A DNA stretch of 64,000 nt, taken from positions 3,720,001 to 3,784,000 of the forward strand of contig CP143430.1 of NCBI GenBank assembly GCA_039636795.1, given 5' to 3'. The position numbers and the translations under genes are program-made. The DNA comes from Micrococcaceae bacterium Sec5.1 (GTDB lineage Bacteria; Actinomycetota; Actinomycetes; Actinomycetales; Micrococcaceae). Positions 25,846 through 35,000 of the stretch are shown piece by piece (positions within the stretch are counted from its first letter, which is position 1; each line of letters begins with the position of its first letter). The notes below the pieces were generated by a model that saw only the letters and a list, made by a program, of their open reading frames with translations, had not been told where the DNA came from and did no database searches.

Positions 25846-28566
25846 ATGACAAGAACCCCCGTAAAGACGGTCCGTCGCATGCCGCTTGCAAGGACTGGAA
25901 TCGCCCTTTGTCTGGTCCTCCTTGCCGGGACTTTTCCCGGCATTCCTGCATGGGCGGAGGACTCCGGCCCTCGGCCAGCGCCAGCCCCGATCGCCGAACA
26001 GAAGTCGCCAGCGACGACTCCACTTCTGCCATCGACAGACTCCGGGGCCCTCCCCGCGGAAAGCGCACCGCCGGTGACGAACCAGCAGCAGGTGCCAACC
26101 GCCGTCGAGCCTTCACCTGCTGTTGCTCCGCAGCCGGCCAACGGCCCCTCTATGGACGATCCAGCTGGGCTGCCAACCGCCAAGGCAATGCCCGGCAATG
26201 CTCCGGACGCCGAGAGCATGAAGGCAGCAATGCGAGCCGCGATTCCAGCGGGCGGGGCAGAAATGGGTCAGCGCTCACCCAGGGTCACCGCGGCAAAGCA
26301 AGGCAACGGAAATTCAGGGCCTGCTGGCTCACGCACAGTGGGGCAGGTGGTGCCGATGGACGCTGACCCGGGTCACTGGAGGCCAACCATCGGTATCCAT
26401 GGACAGGACGTCAGCGCGCACCAGGGCAACGTCGACTGGCAGGACCAATGGAACGAAGGATCCCGCTGGGCTTACGTCAAGGCCTCCGAGGGCAACTATT
26501 ACCTGAACGAAAACTATGCACAGCAATATGACGGCTCGCGGAACGTCGGTATGGTTCGTGGCGCCTATCACTTCGCCATTCCAAACTGGTCTTCGGGTGC
26601 GGACCAGGCGAGATACTTCGTAGCGAACGGCGGCGGATGGACTGCAGACGGTTACACGCTTCCTCCTGTCCTGGACATCGAATACAACCCCTACGCTGGA
26701 CGCACCATCAATGGCTTCTATTTCGGCAACACGTGCTACAACATGTCAAAGGCGCAACTTGGGCAGTGGGCTGCCGATTTCGGCAACACGGTCAAAGCCC
26801 TGACGGGGCGCTTTCCGGTCATTTACAGCACCACGGATTGGTGGAATACGTGCGTAGGCAACTCCACGTTCGGGAGCTACCCGCTGTGGATCGCGTCGTA
26901 CTGGAACAACCCCACGAATTCTCCTGGATCTTTACCGGCCAGTTGGGGCGACTACACCATGTGGCAGTACAGCAGCACCGGGCCGTTTGAAGGTGATTCC
27001 AACATCTTCAACGGCAGCTACGATCAGCTGCGGACGTTCGCCCGTGGTGCCTCAGCCCCTTCCAACCCGTCCATCAAGTCCGGCGCCGACCTCCTGGCCA
27101 CAAGCTCGACGGGCCGGCTCGATGCATTTCCAGCCGACGGCAGTGGCCGGATCACTGGTCCTGTGGCCATCGGTTCGGGGTGGACCGGTGCAAAATCGCT
27201 GTACGTCGTTGATTGGAACCAGGACGGCGTCCAGGACATTCTTTCGCAGTGGTCCGACGGGACACTGAGAGTCTTCCGCGGCGCTCCCGGCGGGGGCTTT
27301 TATGCTCCCCTCCAAGTCGGTTCCGGCTGGCAGGAAATGTCCCTGACGGTCGGGTGGTGGAACTCCAAAGACGGCTATCCGGGCGTAATAGGACAGGACT
27401 ACCTGGGCAATTTGTACCGGTACCCGAACACGGGAGGTGGAACGCTGGGAAATGGGGTGCTGATCGGGACCGGCTTCAGCGGCCACCAGTTGAACCAGAT
27501 CGACTTCGATGGCGACGGTAGCCAGGACATCCTCACGCGCACCTCCGATGGCACCCTTCGCCTTTATCGTTCGAACGGCTTGGGCAGCTTCCTCAACGAA
27601 GCCGCCCAAGTAATTGGTTCCGGATGGAATGGCATGACGTCGGTAAGTTCAGCGATCGGCTTCAGCGGGGCCGGGTCCCAGGGACTCCATGCCCGCACCG
27701 CCAACGGCGACCTCTACTATTACCCGGCGGTCTCGGGTGCGTGGGGCAACCGCAGCCTCATCGGACTTGGCTGGGATGACGCGATCCGGATCAGCGACGC
27801 TCCCCTGGATGTTGAGACAACACTCGGCATCGACCAGGAGGATGTGGTCGCGGTCCGTGCCGATGCCAACCTCTACCGCTATCCCGGTACGGGTACCACG
27901 GCGCTCCTGCCGGAGGATCTCATGGGAACAGGGTGGGCCGGCCTGAAGGCCGGGTTCGTCACGGATTGGAACGGGGACGGCGCCTTGGACATCGTGGCGC
28001 AATGGTCCGACGGCCGGCTAAACGTCTACCCGGGCAGGACTGGCAGCGGTTTTGGGACCCCCATCGCCCTCGGCAGCAATTGGAAGGACTGGACGCTAAG
28101 CGTTGGGACATGGAAAAAGGCCGATGCACACCCCGGTCTCGTAGGATACGACTCCACGGGTCGCCTGTACTACTTCAGCAACCCCACCGGGAAGACCGTG
28201 TCCACCGGTATCTCCATTGGAGTCGGTTGGAGCGGTTTGGACATAGCGCAAATGGACTTTGACAAAGACTCAAATGCCGATCTCCTGGCCAAAAACCCAG
28301 CTGGCGATCTGAAACTGTACCGTTCCAACGGCACCGGCAACTTCATGCAGGAACCTGCAGCGGTGGTCGGAACAGGGTGGAACGTCGTTACGAGTTTCGG
28401 TGCGGTCCGCGGATTTGCCGGAGCCGGCTCCAGCGGTGTCATCGCCCGGACCACCGCTGGCGAGCTGCGGTACTACCCTGTGGGTTCGAACAGGTCGTGG
28501 GGAACAACAACCCGCATCGGTACAGGCTGGAATTCCCTGACCATTCTGGCACCCGCGGCAAAATAG
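25846..28566 (+). CDS. Secreted GH25 lysozyme with C-terminal FG-GAP/VCBS-like propeller
   Basis: Signal peptide (RTGIALCLVLLAGTFPGIPAWA), a Pro/Ala-rich linker to about residue 180, a GH25 muramidase domain (about 182-395) and a propeller of repeated blades (about 405-906). GH25 catalytic acids lie in GQDVSAHQGNVDW, AYVKASEG and PPVLDIEYN. Blades have the form DWNQDGVQDILSQWSDGTLRVFRG, with DxDxDG calcium-type loops. The enzyme cuts the glycan backbone of peptidoglycan; the propeller probably binds the cell wall. ATG 25846 or a TTG six bases earlier may start it. It is divergent from tadA, so could remodel the wall for pilus export, though this is only a suggestion. Confidence 0.9.
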   Translation: MTRTPVKTVRRMPLARTGIALCLVLLAGTFPGIPAWAEDSGPRPAPAPIAEQKSPATTPLLPSTDSGALPAESAPPVTNQQQVPTAVEPSPAVAPQPANGPSMDDPAGLPTAKAMPGNAPDAESMKAAMRAAIPAGGAEMGQRSPRVTAAKQGNGNSGPAGSRTVGQVVPMDADPGHWRPTIGIHGQDVSAHQGNVDWQDQWNEGSRWAYVKASEGNYYLNENYAQQYDGSRNVGMVRGAYHFAIPNWSSGADQARYFVANGGGWTADGYTLPPVLDIEYNPYAGRTINGFYFGNTCYNMSKAQLGQWAADFGNTVKALTGRFPVIYSTTDWWNTCVGNSTFGSYPLWIASYWNNPTNSPGSLPASWGDYTMWQYSSTGPFEGDSNIFNGSYDQLRTFARGASAPSNPSIKSGADLLATSSTGRLDAFPADGSGRITGPVAIGSGWTGAKSLYVVDWNQDGVQDILSQWSDGTLRVFRGAPGGGFYAPLQVGSGWQEMSLTVGWWNSKDGYPGVIGQDYLGNLYRYPNTGGGTLGNGVLIGTGFSGHQLNQIDFDGDGSQDILTRTSDGTLRLYRSNGLGSFLNEAAQVIGSGWNGMTSVSSAIGFSGAGSQGLHARTANGDLYYYPAVSGAWGNRSLIGLGWDDAIRISDAPLDVETTLGIDQEDVVAVRADANLYRYPGTGTTALLPEDLMGTGWAGLKAGFVTDWNGDGALDIVAQWSDGRLNVYPGRTGSGFGTPIALGSNWKDWTLSVGTWKKADAHPGLVGYDSTGRLYYFSNPTGKTVSTGISIGVGWSGLDIAQMDFDKDSNADLLAKNPAGDLKLYRSNGTGNFMQEPAAVVGTGWNVVTSFGAVRGFAGAGSSGVIARTTAGELRYYPVGSNRSWGTTTRIGTGWNSLTILAPAAK

Positions 28567-28585
28567 CACGCACGCAGTCCGGTTT

Positions 28586-28628
28586 CGAGGGCCCTTTCGT
28601 GGAAAACTTCCATGAAGGGGCCCTCGGT
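28586..28628 (+). terminator. Terminator after the GH25 gene
   Basis: An imperfect stem (about 28586-28603 with 28609-28626) of CGAGGGCCC type with a few mismatches lies 20 bases after the stop codon. It ends in GGTTC without a strong T-run, so strength is moderate. The remaining gap to 28814 shows no further gene. Confidence 0.65.
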
Positions 28629-28813
28629 TCATTCCAGCTGACTGACACGCCCGTGCGGGCGATAAATATCGCCCAGGAGCGCCCTAAATTGCTGGATCAC
28701 ATGGTCTAATGAAGGTGGTCTCACGTATTGGCTGTTCAGCGCATTCGGGATACGGACTTTGTTTGGGGGCAAGCGAAGATCACCCATTGCGCACAATCAA
28801 GGAGTGATCTTAT

Positions 28814-30160
28814 ATGGCGTTTAGAGTTGGAACTGCAAGCGCTGACATTACGCCGTCGCTGAGCACCAATCCGTATATGGCCGGATATGGCACCACCGAT
28901 GGCGGACGCGAGGCCACCAGCAGTTCGCCGTTCGAGCCCCTCTATGCTCGGGCAATCCTCATCTGGGAAGACGCACATCCCCACATCATCATCTCGCTGG
29001 ACGTTCTGGCAGTGCCTCGGGCTATGCACCAACGGATCCGCGACAGGATCATTCAACTCGCGGATTGGTCCAGCAGCGACATCCTGATCCAGGCGACACA
29101 TACGCACAACGGTCCAGCACTGATCGACACATTGCATCCCTACATGGCGTACGGACTGGCAGACCTCGGGTTGCTCCGCTCGTACAGTGACGACCTGGAA
29201 GACACAATCGTTGACCTTGCCCAGGAAGCCCTGGACGCGAACGAGGAGGCCGTGACTTTCGACTACAAAGTTTCAACACAGAACTTTTCCGCGAACAGGG
29301 TTGGCCTGCCGTACACAGAAACCGCCGTCCCCATACTCGTAGCCAGACGGGGCAACGGCACACCGGCAGCTGTGATCTTCAGCTACGGCTGCCACCCCAT
29401 CAGCGCTGGTTTGCGCACGCTGTTTGACGGAGATTTCGCGGCAGGCGCCTGCAATTACATCGAGAACCGCAATCCGAATTGTTTCGCCATGTTTGTGCAG
29501 GGACCCGCCGGGGACCAGGACCCTGGAGGGGTCCGCAGCTGGGAACTCAGGGACCAGCATGGGGACGCCCTTGGGGCAACCGTCAATTCAAACATGCAGT
29601 CTGCCGGCAGGGCGCTCAGCGGCCCGATGGTGACGCGCTATCAGGAGGTCCAGCTTCCATTGGACATCACCCCTACCGCGGGTAATCTCGCCGCTGTACG
29701 TGCCGCGTATGTTGCCCGTTTGCCAAACCCCAACGGCCAGCCGCAGTGGTACCAGCGTCACGCCCAGGTCATGATCGGCCGTATTGACAGCAATAGCTAC
29801 AAAACCGCGGTGCCGTCCCCCTTCCAAGTGTGGAAATTCAACGGAAGCCCCCAGCTTAAGATCGCCATGATCGGCGGCGAACTCGTCAGTGGATACGGGG
29901 CGTATTTCAGAAGTCGCAATGGCGGAACCAACGGCATAATCGTCGGCGGATACGCCAATGAGTCCTGCTGCTACATACCGAGCAATGAATTTTTTCCGCC
30001 GAACATGCCACTTGGCAGCTACGAGGGTGGTTGGGAGCCGGACTTCCCGGGAATTGCTGGTGGCTCAATGACCGTCTACGGACATCTGGCCCATTTCAAG
30101 GCGGGTACGAATGGCGTGGAAACAACACTCATCAATGCGATGAATTCATTGCTTGCCTGA
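28814..30160 (+). CDS. Neutral/alkaline ceramidase-like hydrolase
   Basis: Resembles the N-terminal catalytic domain of neutral ceramidases: VGTASADITPS at the start, IQATHTHNGPALIDT (zinc-binding HTH), SYGCHPISAG (His ligand) and VQGPAGDQDP. At 448 residues it lacks the C-terminal immunoglobulin-like domain of the full enzymes (about 650). No signal peptide is visible, unlike secreted bacterial ceramidases. AAGGAG precedes the ATG. Related actinobacterial proteins are poorly characterised; the substrate could be another N-acyl lipid or amide. Confidence 0.8.
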   Translation: MAFRVGTASADITPSLSTNPYMAGYGTTDGGREATSSSPFEPLYARAILIWEDAHPHIIISLDVLAVPRAMHQRIRDRIIQLADWSSSDILIQATHTHNGPALIDTLHPYMAYGLADLGLLRSYSDDLEDTIVDLAQEALDANEEAVTFDYKVSTQNFSANRVGLPYTETAVPILVARRGNGTPAAVIFSYGCHPISAGLRTLFDGDFAAGACNYIENRNPNCFAMFVQGPAGDQDPGGVRSWELRDQHGDALGATVNSNMQSAGRALSGPMVTRYQEVQLPLDITPTAGNLAAVRAAYVARLPNPNGQPQWYQRHAQVMIGRIDSNSYKTAVPSPFQVWKFNGSPQLKIAMIGGELVSGYGAYFRSRNGGTNGIIVGGYANESCCYIPSNEFFPPNMPLGSYEGGWEPDFPGIAGGSMTVYGHLAHFKAGTNGVETTLINAMNSLLA

Positions 30161-30176
30161 ACAGAAATGCCCACGT

Positions 30177-30212
30177 AAAGGCGCGGACCCAAAGTGGTCC
30201 GCGCCTTTCAAT
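30177..30212. terminator. Terminator after the ceramidase-like gene
   Basis: A 13-bp perfect stem, AAAGGCGCGGACC (30177-30189) with 30196-30208, loop of 6 bases, followed by TTT and a second short T-run. It can serve also for the minus-strand lipoprotein gene ending at 30246. Confidence 0.85.
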
Positions 30213-30245
30213 TTCTCCTTGATTGCGCGCTACACGCCGATGCAG

Positions 30246-30788
30246 CTATCCGGAAACTGCCGTCTTCAGCCACTTGGTGAGCACGGCCGCCTGCGGCGCG
30301 AGCGGGGCAAGTGTCAGGGCGCCCTTCACAACCGGAACCCCATAAGCGGCGAGCGAGGCTGCGAGCGTCCTTGGGTCCGTCCGGGTGCAGGCCTTAATGA
30401 TGCGTAGGCACAGAGCGGAGGCGTCGCCGGGAGCGGCACCTGCCGCGAGGGCGGCATTCACGGCAGCCGTCTCCTCGGGAGTGAGCATGTGGGGTCCGCT
30501 TCCGACATACTGCACTTGGCAGTCCGTGACGTGCATGTAGCGCGTGGATGCCCAGACCTCTTCCAGGCTCGAGAACTTGCCTATCAGGCTGCCATCAGCA
30601 CCTGTGCACGTGAATTGATACCGGATCAAAGGTTCCGGACGTTCCCGTGGGATTTTGTCATCGTTCGCGACCACAGGCGCCATATCAAGTGCGGCTGGTT
30701 GGGAAGTATCTACATTGGTTCCTGAACAACCGGCCAAGGCAAAAGCTGCCACACCGAGCTGAAGAACACTGCGCCTGCGCATGTCCAC
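30246..30788 (-). CDS. Hypothetical lipoprotein, paralogue of the next upstream lipoprotein
   Basis: An N-terminal basic stretch, a short hydrophobic run and a lipobox (LAGC) are followed by a domain with paired Cys: RYQFTCTGADGSLIGKFSSL, then EEVWASTRYMHVTDCQVQYVG and LCLRIIKACTRTDP. These segments align with those of the lipoprotein at 30869-31687, so the two are paralogues. GTG 30788 or ATG 30782 may start it. Function unknown. It is probably anchored to the outer face of the membrane. The 5' end and upstream region of this gene are repeated, inverted, near 31.9 kb. Confidence 0.78.
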   Translation of the reverse strand: MDMRRRSVLQLGVAAFALAGCSGTNVDTSQPAALDMAPVVANDDKIPRERPEPLIRYQFTCTGADGSLIGKFSSLEEVWASTRYMHVTDCQVQYVGSGPHMLTPEETAAVNAALAAGAAPGDASALCLRIIKACTRTDPRTLAASLAAYGVPVVKGALTLAPLAPQAAVLTKWLKTAVSG

Positions 30789-30906
30789 CGAGGGATCCCC
30801 ACTTCATTCGGATGCTCCCCAGCTCCGCATGCATTGGTTATTCGCCCCAAGCCGTTTCCGGCTGCGTCTTAGTACATCTTCCCCCAAATTCCGCATTTGT
30901 CACTAG
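30757..30906. repeat. Left arm of a ~150-bp imperfect inverted repeat
   Basis: The sequence recurs as reverse complement at 31785-31935 with roughly a dozen differences by eye. This arm contains the end of the middle lipoprotein gene (codons for CGIWGKMY), the short intergenic region, and the first codons of the next lipoprotein gene (RRRSVLQLG). Weaker similarity continues to about 30730. Confidence 0.9.
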
Positions 30907-31687
30907 TAAAGTTTTGGCCGCCAGCAAGATCGACGCCTGCGCCGGCCTCCGGCAGTCCTCCCTCCGCGGTAATGGCACCCCCTGTGCCGGCTATGGTCCA
31001 CCTGCAATCTGCCGCAGAAGCGCCTTGCTTGACCAGTTGGTATTTGCCGGGTTGCACCGCATCGCCCACCAGATGGCTGCCATCAGCCATCCTCGTGCCC
31101 TCGGCCCACGCTGCGATGATTTTGCCCTGTGGAGCATCCGGGCAAAGTGAGGCTGCAGCAAGCAACGGCCCGTGTCCGGCTTCCTCGAATCCGCCTGGTC
31201 CGCTTTCATCGCTTACCCGCGTGCAGAGACGGAGGACGTCCAACAACATTGCCAGGCCTCCATCATCGCTTGATCCTTGTGGTGCCGCCGTCGAGATTGC
31301 TTCTGCTTCCCGTGGTGTGGGCTCGAACGGTTGCGGTCCGGTGTAGGTAACTTCGCAGGAGTCCATCCGCGTGTAGTTGGTGGCGGCCCAGACCTCGGCA
31401 AGGCTCGACAACTGGACTTCCGGGGAGGCGTCAAGGCTTGTGCATCGATAGGCGTAGCGGCCAGGTTCGTCACCGTCGCCCAGTGGCTCCCCATCACCTG
31501 TGGTGCCATTACTCGGAACTGTCGACGGCGAGTGGCTGGGTTCCTCTGTGGCGCCGGTAGTCGCGGTGCTGGTTGGTGTCGACGCGGCTGTTGACGAGGT
31601 ACTCAATCCCGGAGTCGGTTGGGGCGATGGAGTGCAGGCGGCCAGCAGCATAATCAGCGGCACCACCATCGGAAACAGTCTGCGCAT
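30869..31687 (-). CDS. Hypothetical lipoprotein with two Cys-containing domains
   Basis: ATG 31687 (with GGTGGAGG upstream) starts MRRLFPMVVPLIMLLAACTP, a clear lipoprotein signal (LAAC). A Ser/Thr/Pro-rich spacer follows, then the domain shared with the neighbouring lipoprotein (RYAYRCTSLDASPEVQLSSL to LRLCTRVS), then a second domain: DGSHLVGDAVQPGKYQLVKQ, CRWTI, and a CGIWGKMY end. The second domain resembles a small actinobacterial exported domain with the DGxxxVGxDxxPGxYxxxG pattern and a Cys near each end. Function unknown. Its last codons lie in the inverted repeat. Confidence 0.8.
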   Translation of the reverse strand: MRRLFPMVVPLIMLLAACTPSPQPTPGLSTSSTAASTPTSTATTGATEEPSHSPSTVPSNGTTGDGEPLGDGDEPGRYAYRCTSLDASPEVQLSSLAEVWAATNYTRMDSCEVTYTGPQPFEPTPREAEAISTAAPQGSSDDGGLAMLLDVLRLCTRVSDESGPGGFEEAGHGPLLAAASLCPDAPQGKIIAAWAEGTRMADGSHLVGDAVQPGKYQLVKQGASAADCRWTIAGTGGAITAEGGLPEAGAGVDLAGGQNFTSDKCGIWGKMY

Positions 31688-31784
31688 TGTGACCTCCACC
31701 TCAATCGTGCGGGGCTGCGTTTGCCCGGTCAAGACGTCGGGAAGGGCGAAAGTGATGCAAGAAAATGTTCCGCAACGAAAATTA

Positions 31785-31935
31785 CCTAGTGACAAAAGTG
31801 AAAATTGGGGGAAGATGTACGTAGACGCAGCCGGAGACGGCGTGGGGCGAATAACCAATGCATGCGGAGCTGGGGAGCATCCGAATGAAGTGGGGATCCC
31901 TCGGTGGACACGCGCAATCGCAGTGTTCTTCAGCT
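31785..31935. repeat. Right arm of the inverted repeat, with gene remnants
   Basis: On the plus strand this arm carries a degenerate copy of a lipoprotein 3' end (codons SDKSENWGKMY without a stop at the right place), the intergenic region, and a degenerate lipoprotein 5' end. It lies directly upstream of the large secreted repeat protein gene, so its promoter part could drive that gene. Confidence 0.88.
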
Positions 31936-31993
31936 TGGTTTGGCGTGTCTTGCCTTCGCCGGTCGCTCAAGAACATCTCATGGAAACTCCCAT
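31904..31993 (+). pseudogene. Remnant of a lipoprotein 5' end
   Basis: Codons from 31904 read MDTRNRSVLQLGLACLAFAG then RSRTSHGN. They match MDMRRRSVLQLGVAAFALAG of the lipoprotein at 30788, but the lipobox Cys is now Arg, and the hydrophobic run is broken by changes. The frame runs on into the next gene, so an automatic call might wrongly fuse them. The remnant is probably left from an ancestral duplication and inversion. Confidence 0.7.
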
Positions 31994-32011
31994 CCCTCCG
32001 CCATCAGCGGG

Positions 32012-35000
32012 ATGGTCCGAGGACCGCATCGCCATAAAATCACCGCACTGATCGCCTCGGCCAGCCTGGCAACAGCAGCGCTCACAGGTGTGTTCACAGC
32101 GGGGGCTGCCAACGCCGACCAGGCCCGCCAAACCGTCGCCGTGGGTCTCACGAAGGCCGCCGGTTCGGTGGTGGACCCAGCCGGAAGGATCTGGGTCTCG
32201 GACGCGCGTGCCGGATTCTGCCGAGTGACCGAAGCTGTGGGCGCCACGCCGGGCGGGCTCGAAACAGGCACCTGTCTTGGGGGCACCCTGGCTGGCCATA
32301 AAAAGGGCCCTGCGTTAGCGGGAACTCCTGCCATGATTGATCCGTCGCCTGCCAATCACGGCTCGGGCGACGAAATCGCGTTCATTCCGGATGCCGCCGT
32401 CGGAAGTTCCGAGGTAGTCCGTGCCATCTGGAAGCCCACCGCCGGAGTCTTCGACTACGACGGTCAGTTGACCATCTTCGACGGCGACCTTCGTCCGAAC
32501 GCGGTCAGTGACGGCCCCGATGGCAATATCTATTTGTCGTTCGCAAATGCCCGCTCGATTGTGAAGATCGTAGATCCGACTGCCCTCTATCCGAGCATCG
32601 AATCAATCGCTTCGGTTAATTCAAGCTCCTTGAGCCTTGCTGCCACGCACCGCAACAGTGCCGGCAATGTAGTGGTCTATGTCGCGGAAACTTCGGGACT
32701 GACCGTGTTCACGGCACCAGAGGACGGAGTCTTGACCAATTTCGTCCCCTCGCCCCTCTATAACGTCGGCAAGCCGACGGCCATCTACTACGACTGGCAG
32801 TCGCCCTTGGTCCTGTACACAGGAACAGGTGGCGGAACAACTACTGCCGACGCCGGCAAGGACACCGTCTCGCGCATCGACTTGAGCACCGACACCGTAA
32901 ACAACCAATGGGCGCTCGGTTTCAGCAAGATCGGTGGACTGAACATGCGCGATGGCAAGCTGATGGTCATGGAAGATCCAGGTCAGCTGGATCCCGCCAA
33001 ACCGGCCCAGCAGGGCAGGCTGCTCACTTTGGGCGGCGTAGTACCTTCCATCGTCAGCGGTCCGACGGCGGCTAACGGAACCCAAGCGGCCAATCCGGCT
33101 TTCACCGACGATTCCACTCCCACTTTCACCGTAGCCTCAACGCCTCCCGGGGGCACTCTTGAATGCAGCCTCCAATTGAGCACCGCAACACCTGTATGGC
33201 AGGTATGCACGAGTGGCACGTATACACCGGCAACCGCCTTGACCAACGGCGCCTACACATTCTCTGTACGCGCGGCACCATCAGGGCTTCCTGTATCCAG
33301 GGCGTTCACCGTTGATCTGACGGCACCCACCGCTCCGGTGATAACCTCACCGGCCGCTGGAGCGACCGTCAACCGCTCGCCTGTCCTGGGCGTGACCTCG
33401 GAGGCGGACTCCGTCCTGTCCTGCTCGGTCGATTCCACCACAGTTTTCACTGCCTGCAGCAACGGCTATGTCTTCAACCTCGCTACCGCAGGACAGCACA
33501 TCCTGGGGGTCCGGGCGACAGACATGGCGGGCAACGTCAGTACCCTTGCATCGGTGACTGTGACCGCGGACTTGACCGCACCTCAGGTGTCCATCAGTTC
33601 ACCTGCAGAAGGCGCAACAGTCGGGATCTCGCCGTCGTTCGTCTTTGCCTCAACGTCCACGGACGTTGCCGGTTTCAGGTGCAAGCTGGGCACAAACGCC
33701 TTCACCGCATGTACGTCGCCAAAGTCGTACAGCAACGTACCCAATGGTCCTGTCGCCTTCACGGTGGAAGCCACGGACAACGCGGGGAACACCTCCACTG
33801 CAACCAGGAATGTCACTGTCTTCGCTGCCGACACCACGCCCCCTGTGGTCTCTGTCGATCCGGCTGGAGGAACGTACGGGGCAAACAAAACCATCAGCCT
33901 CACGGTGAATGAAGCAGCCACTATCTACGTGACCACCGATGGTTCCACGCCCACCACATCCAGTCCTGTCTACTCTGGACCGATAGCGCTGACGTCGTCG
34001 ATGACATTGAAGTACTTTGCACGCGACACCGCGGGCAACTCTTCAACGGTAGCCACCCAGACGTACGTCCTTGACACCACTGCCCCGGTTCTGACCGTTG
34101 TACCCGCTGCCGGAGCCTATGCTTCAGGGCAACTTGTCACCATGACTTCCAGCGAACCTGGAAGCATCTTCTACACAACGGATGGCACCACGCCCGCTAC
34201 TGCAGTCGCAGGAAGCACGAAAGCATACTCGAGCCCATTCGCGCTGACGGCAAACACCACCGTAATGGCTCTTGCTGTGGACGCATATGGAAATGCTTCC
34301 GCAGTCACTGCCCGTGCTTACACGGTCTTGGACACAACCCCACCAGTGGTTACCGTGACTCCACCTGCGGGAAGCTACCCTGTGAACCAGCAGATCACGC
34401 TCACGGTGAATGAAGCGGGATCGAGCATTTACTTCACCACCAACGGAACCACTCCGACTGCCACAGCCGCCAATAAGTACTCCACAGCAATCACGCTGAC
34501 GGCCGCGATGACCTTGAAGTACTTCGCGGTGGATCCGTCCAACAACAGTTCGGCGATCATCAGCCAGGCCTACACTGTGACAGCGCCACCGGCCAATACG
34601 TGGAAGGACTACACCGGTGATGCAAAGAACGACGTCGTGGCACGCGACAATGGCGGCACGCTATGGCTCTATCCGGGCAACGGCACCGGCGGTTGGCTGA
34701 CGCAACGTTCGTTGGGCACAGGTTGGAACTCGCTGAACGCCATCGTCCCCACCAAGGACTTCAATGGTGATGGACGAAGTGACGTCCTGGCGCGTGATAC
34801 TAATGGTGTCCTCTGGCTCTATCCCGGGAATGGAGCCGGCGGGCTTCAGCCCCGGGTGCAGGCAGGCACAGCGTGGTCGGGCATGACGCTCATCCTCGCG
34901 CCAGGGGACTTCAGCGGCGATGGCAAGGCAGACGTGTTGGCCCGGGATTCGGCCGGTGTCCTGTGGCTCTATCGCGGAAACGGCACTGGCGGCTTTGTAT

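Noticed and set aside
31500..32051. Plus-strand frame opposite the lipoprotein gene
   Set aside because: It is antisense to a lipoprotein with a clear signal and runs into the repeat remnant; no ribosome site or family match.
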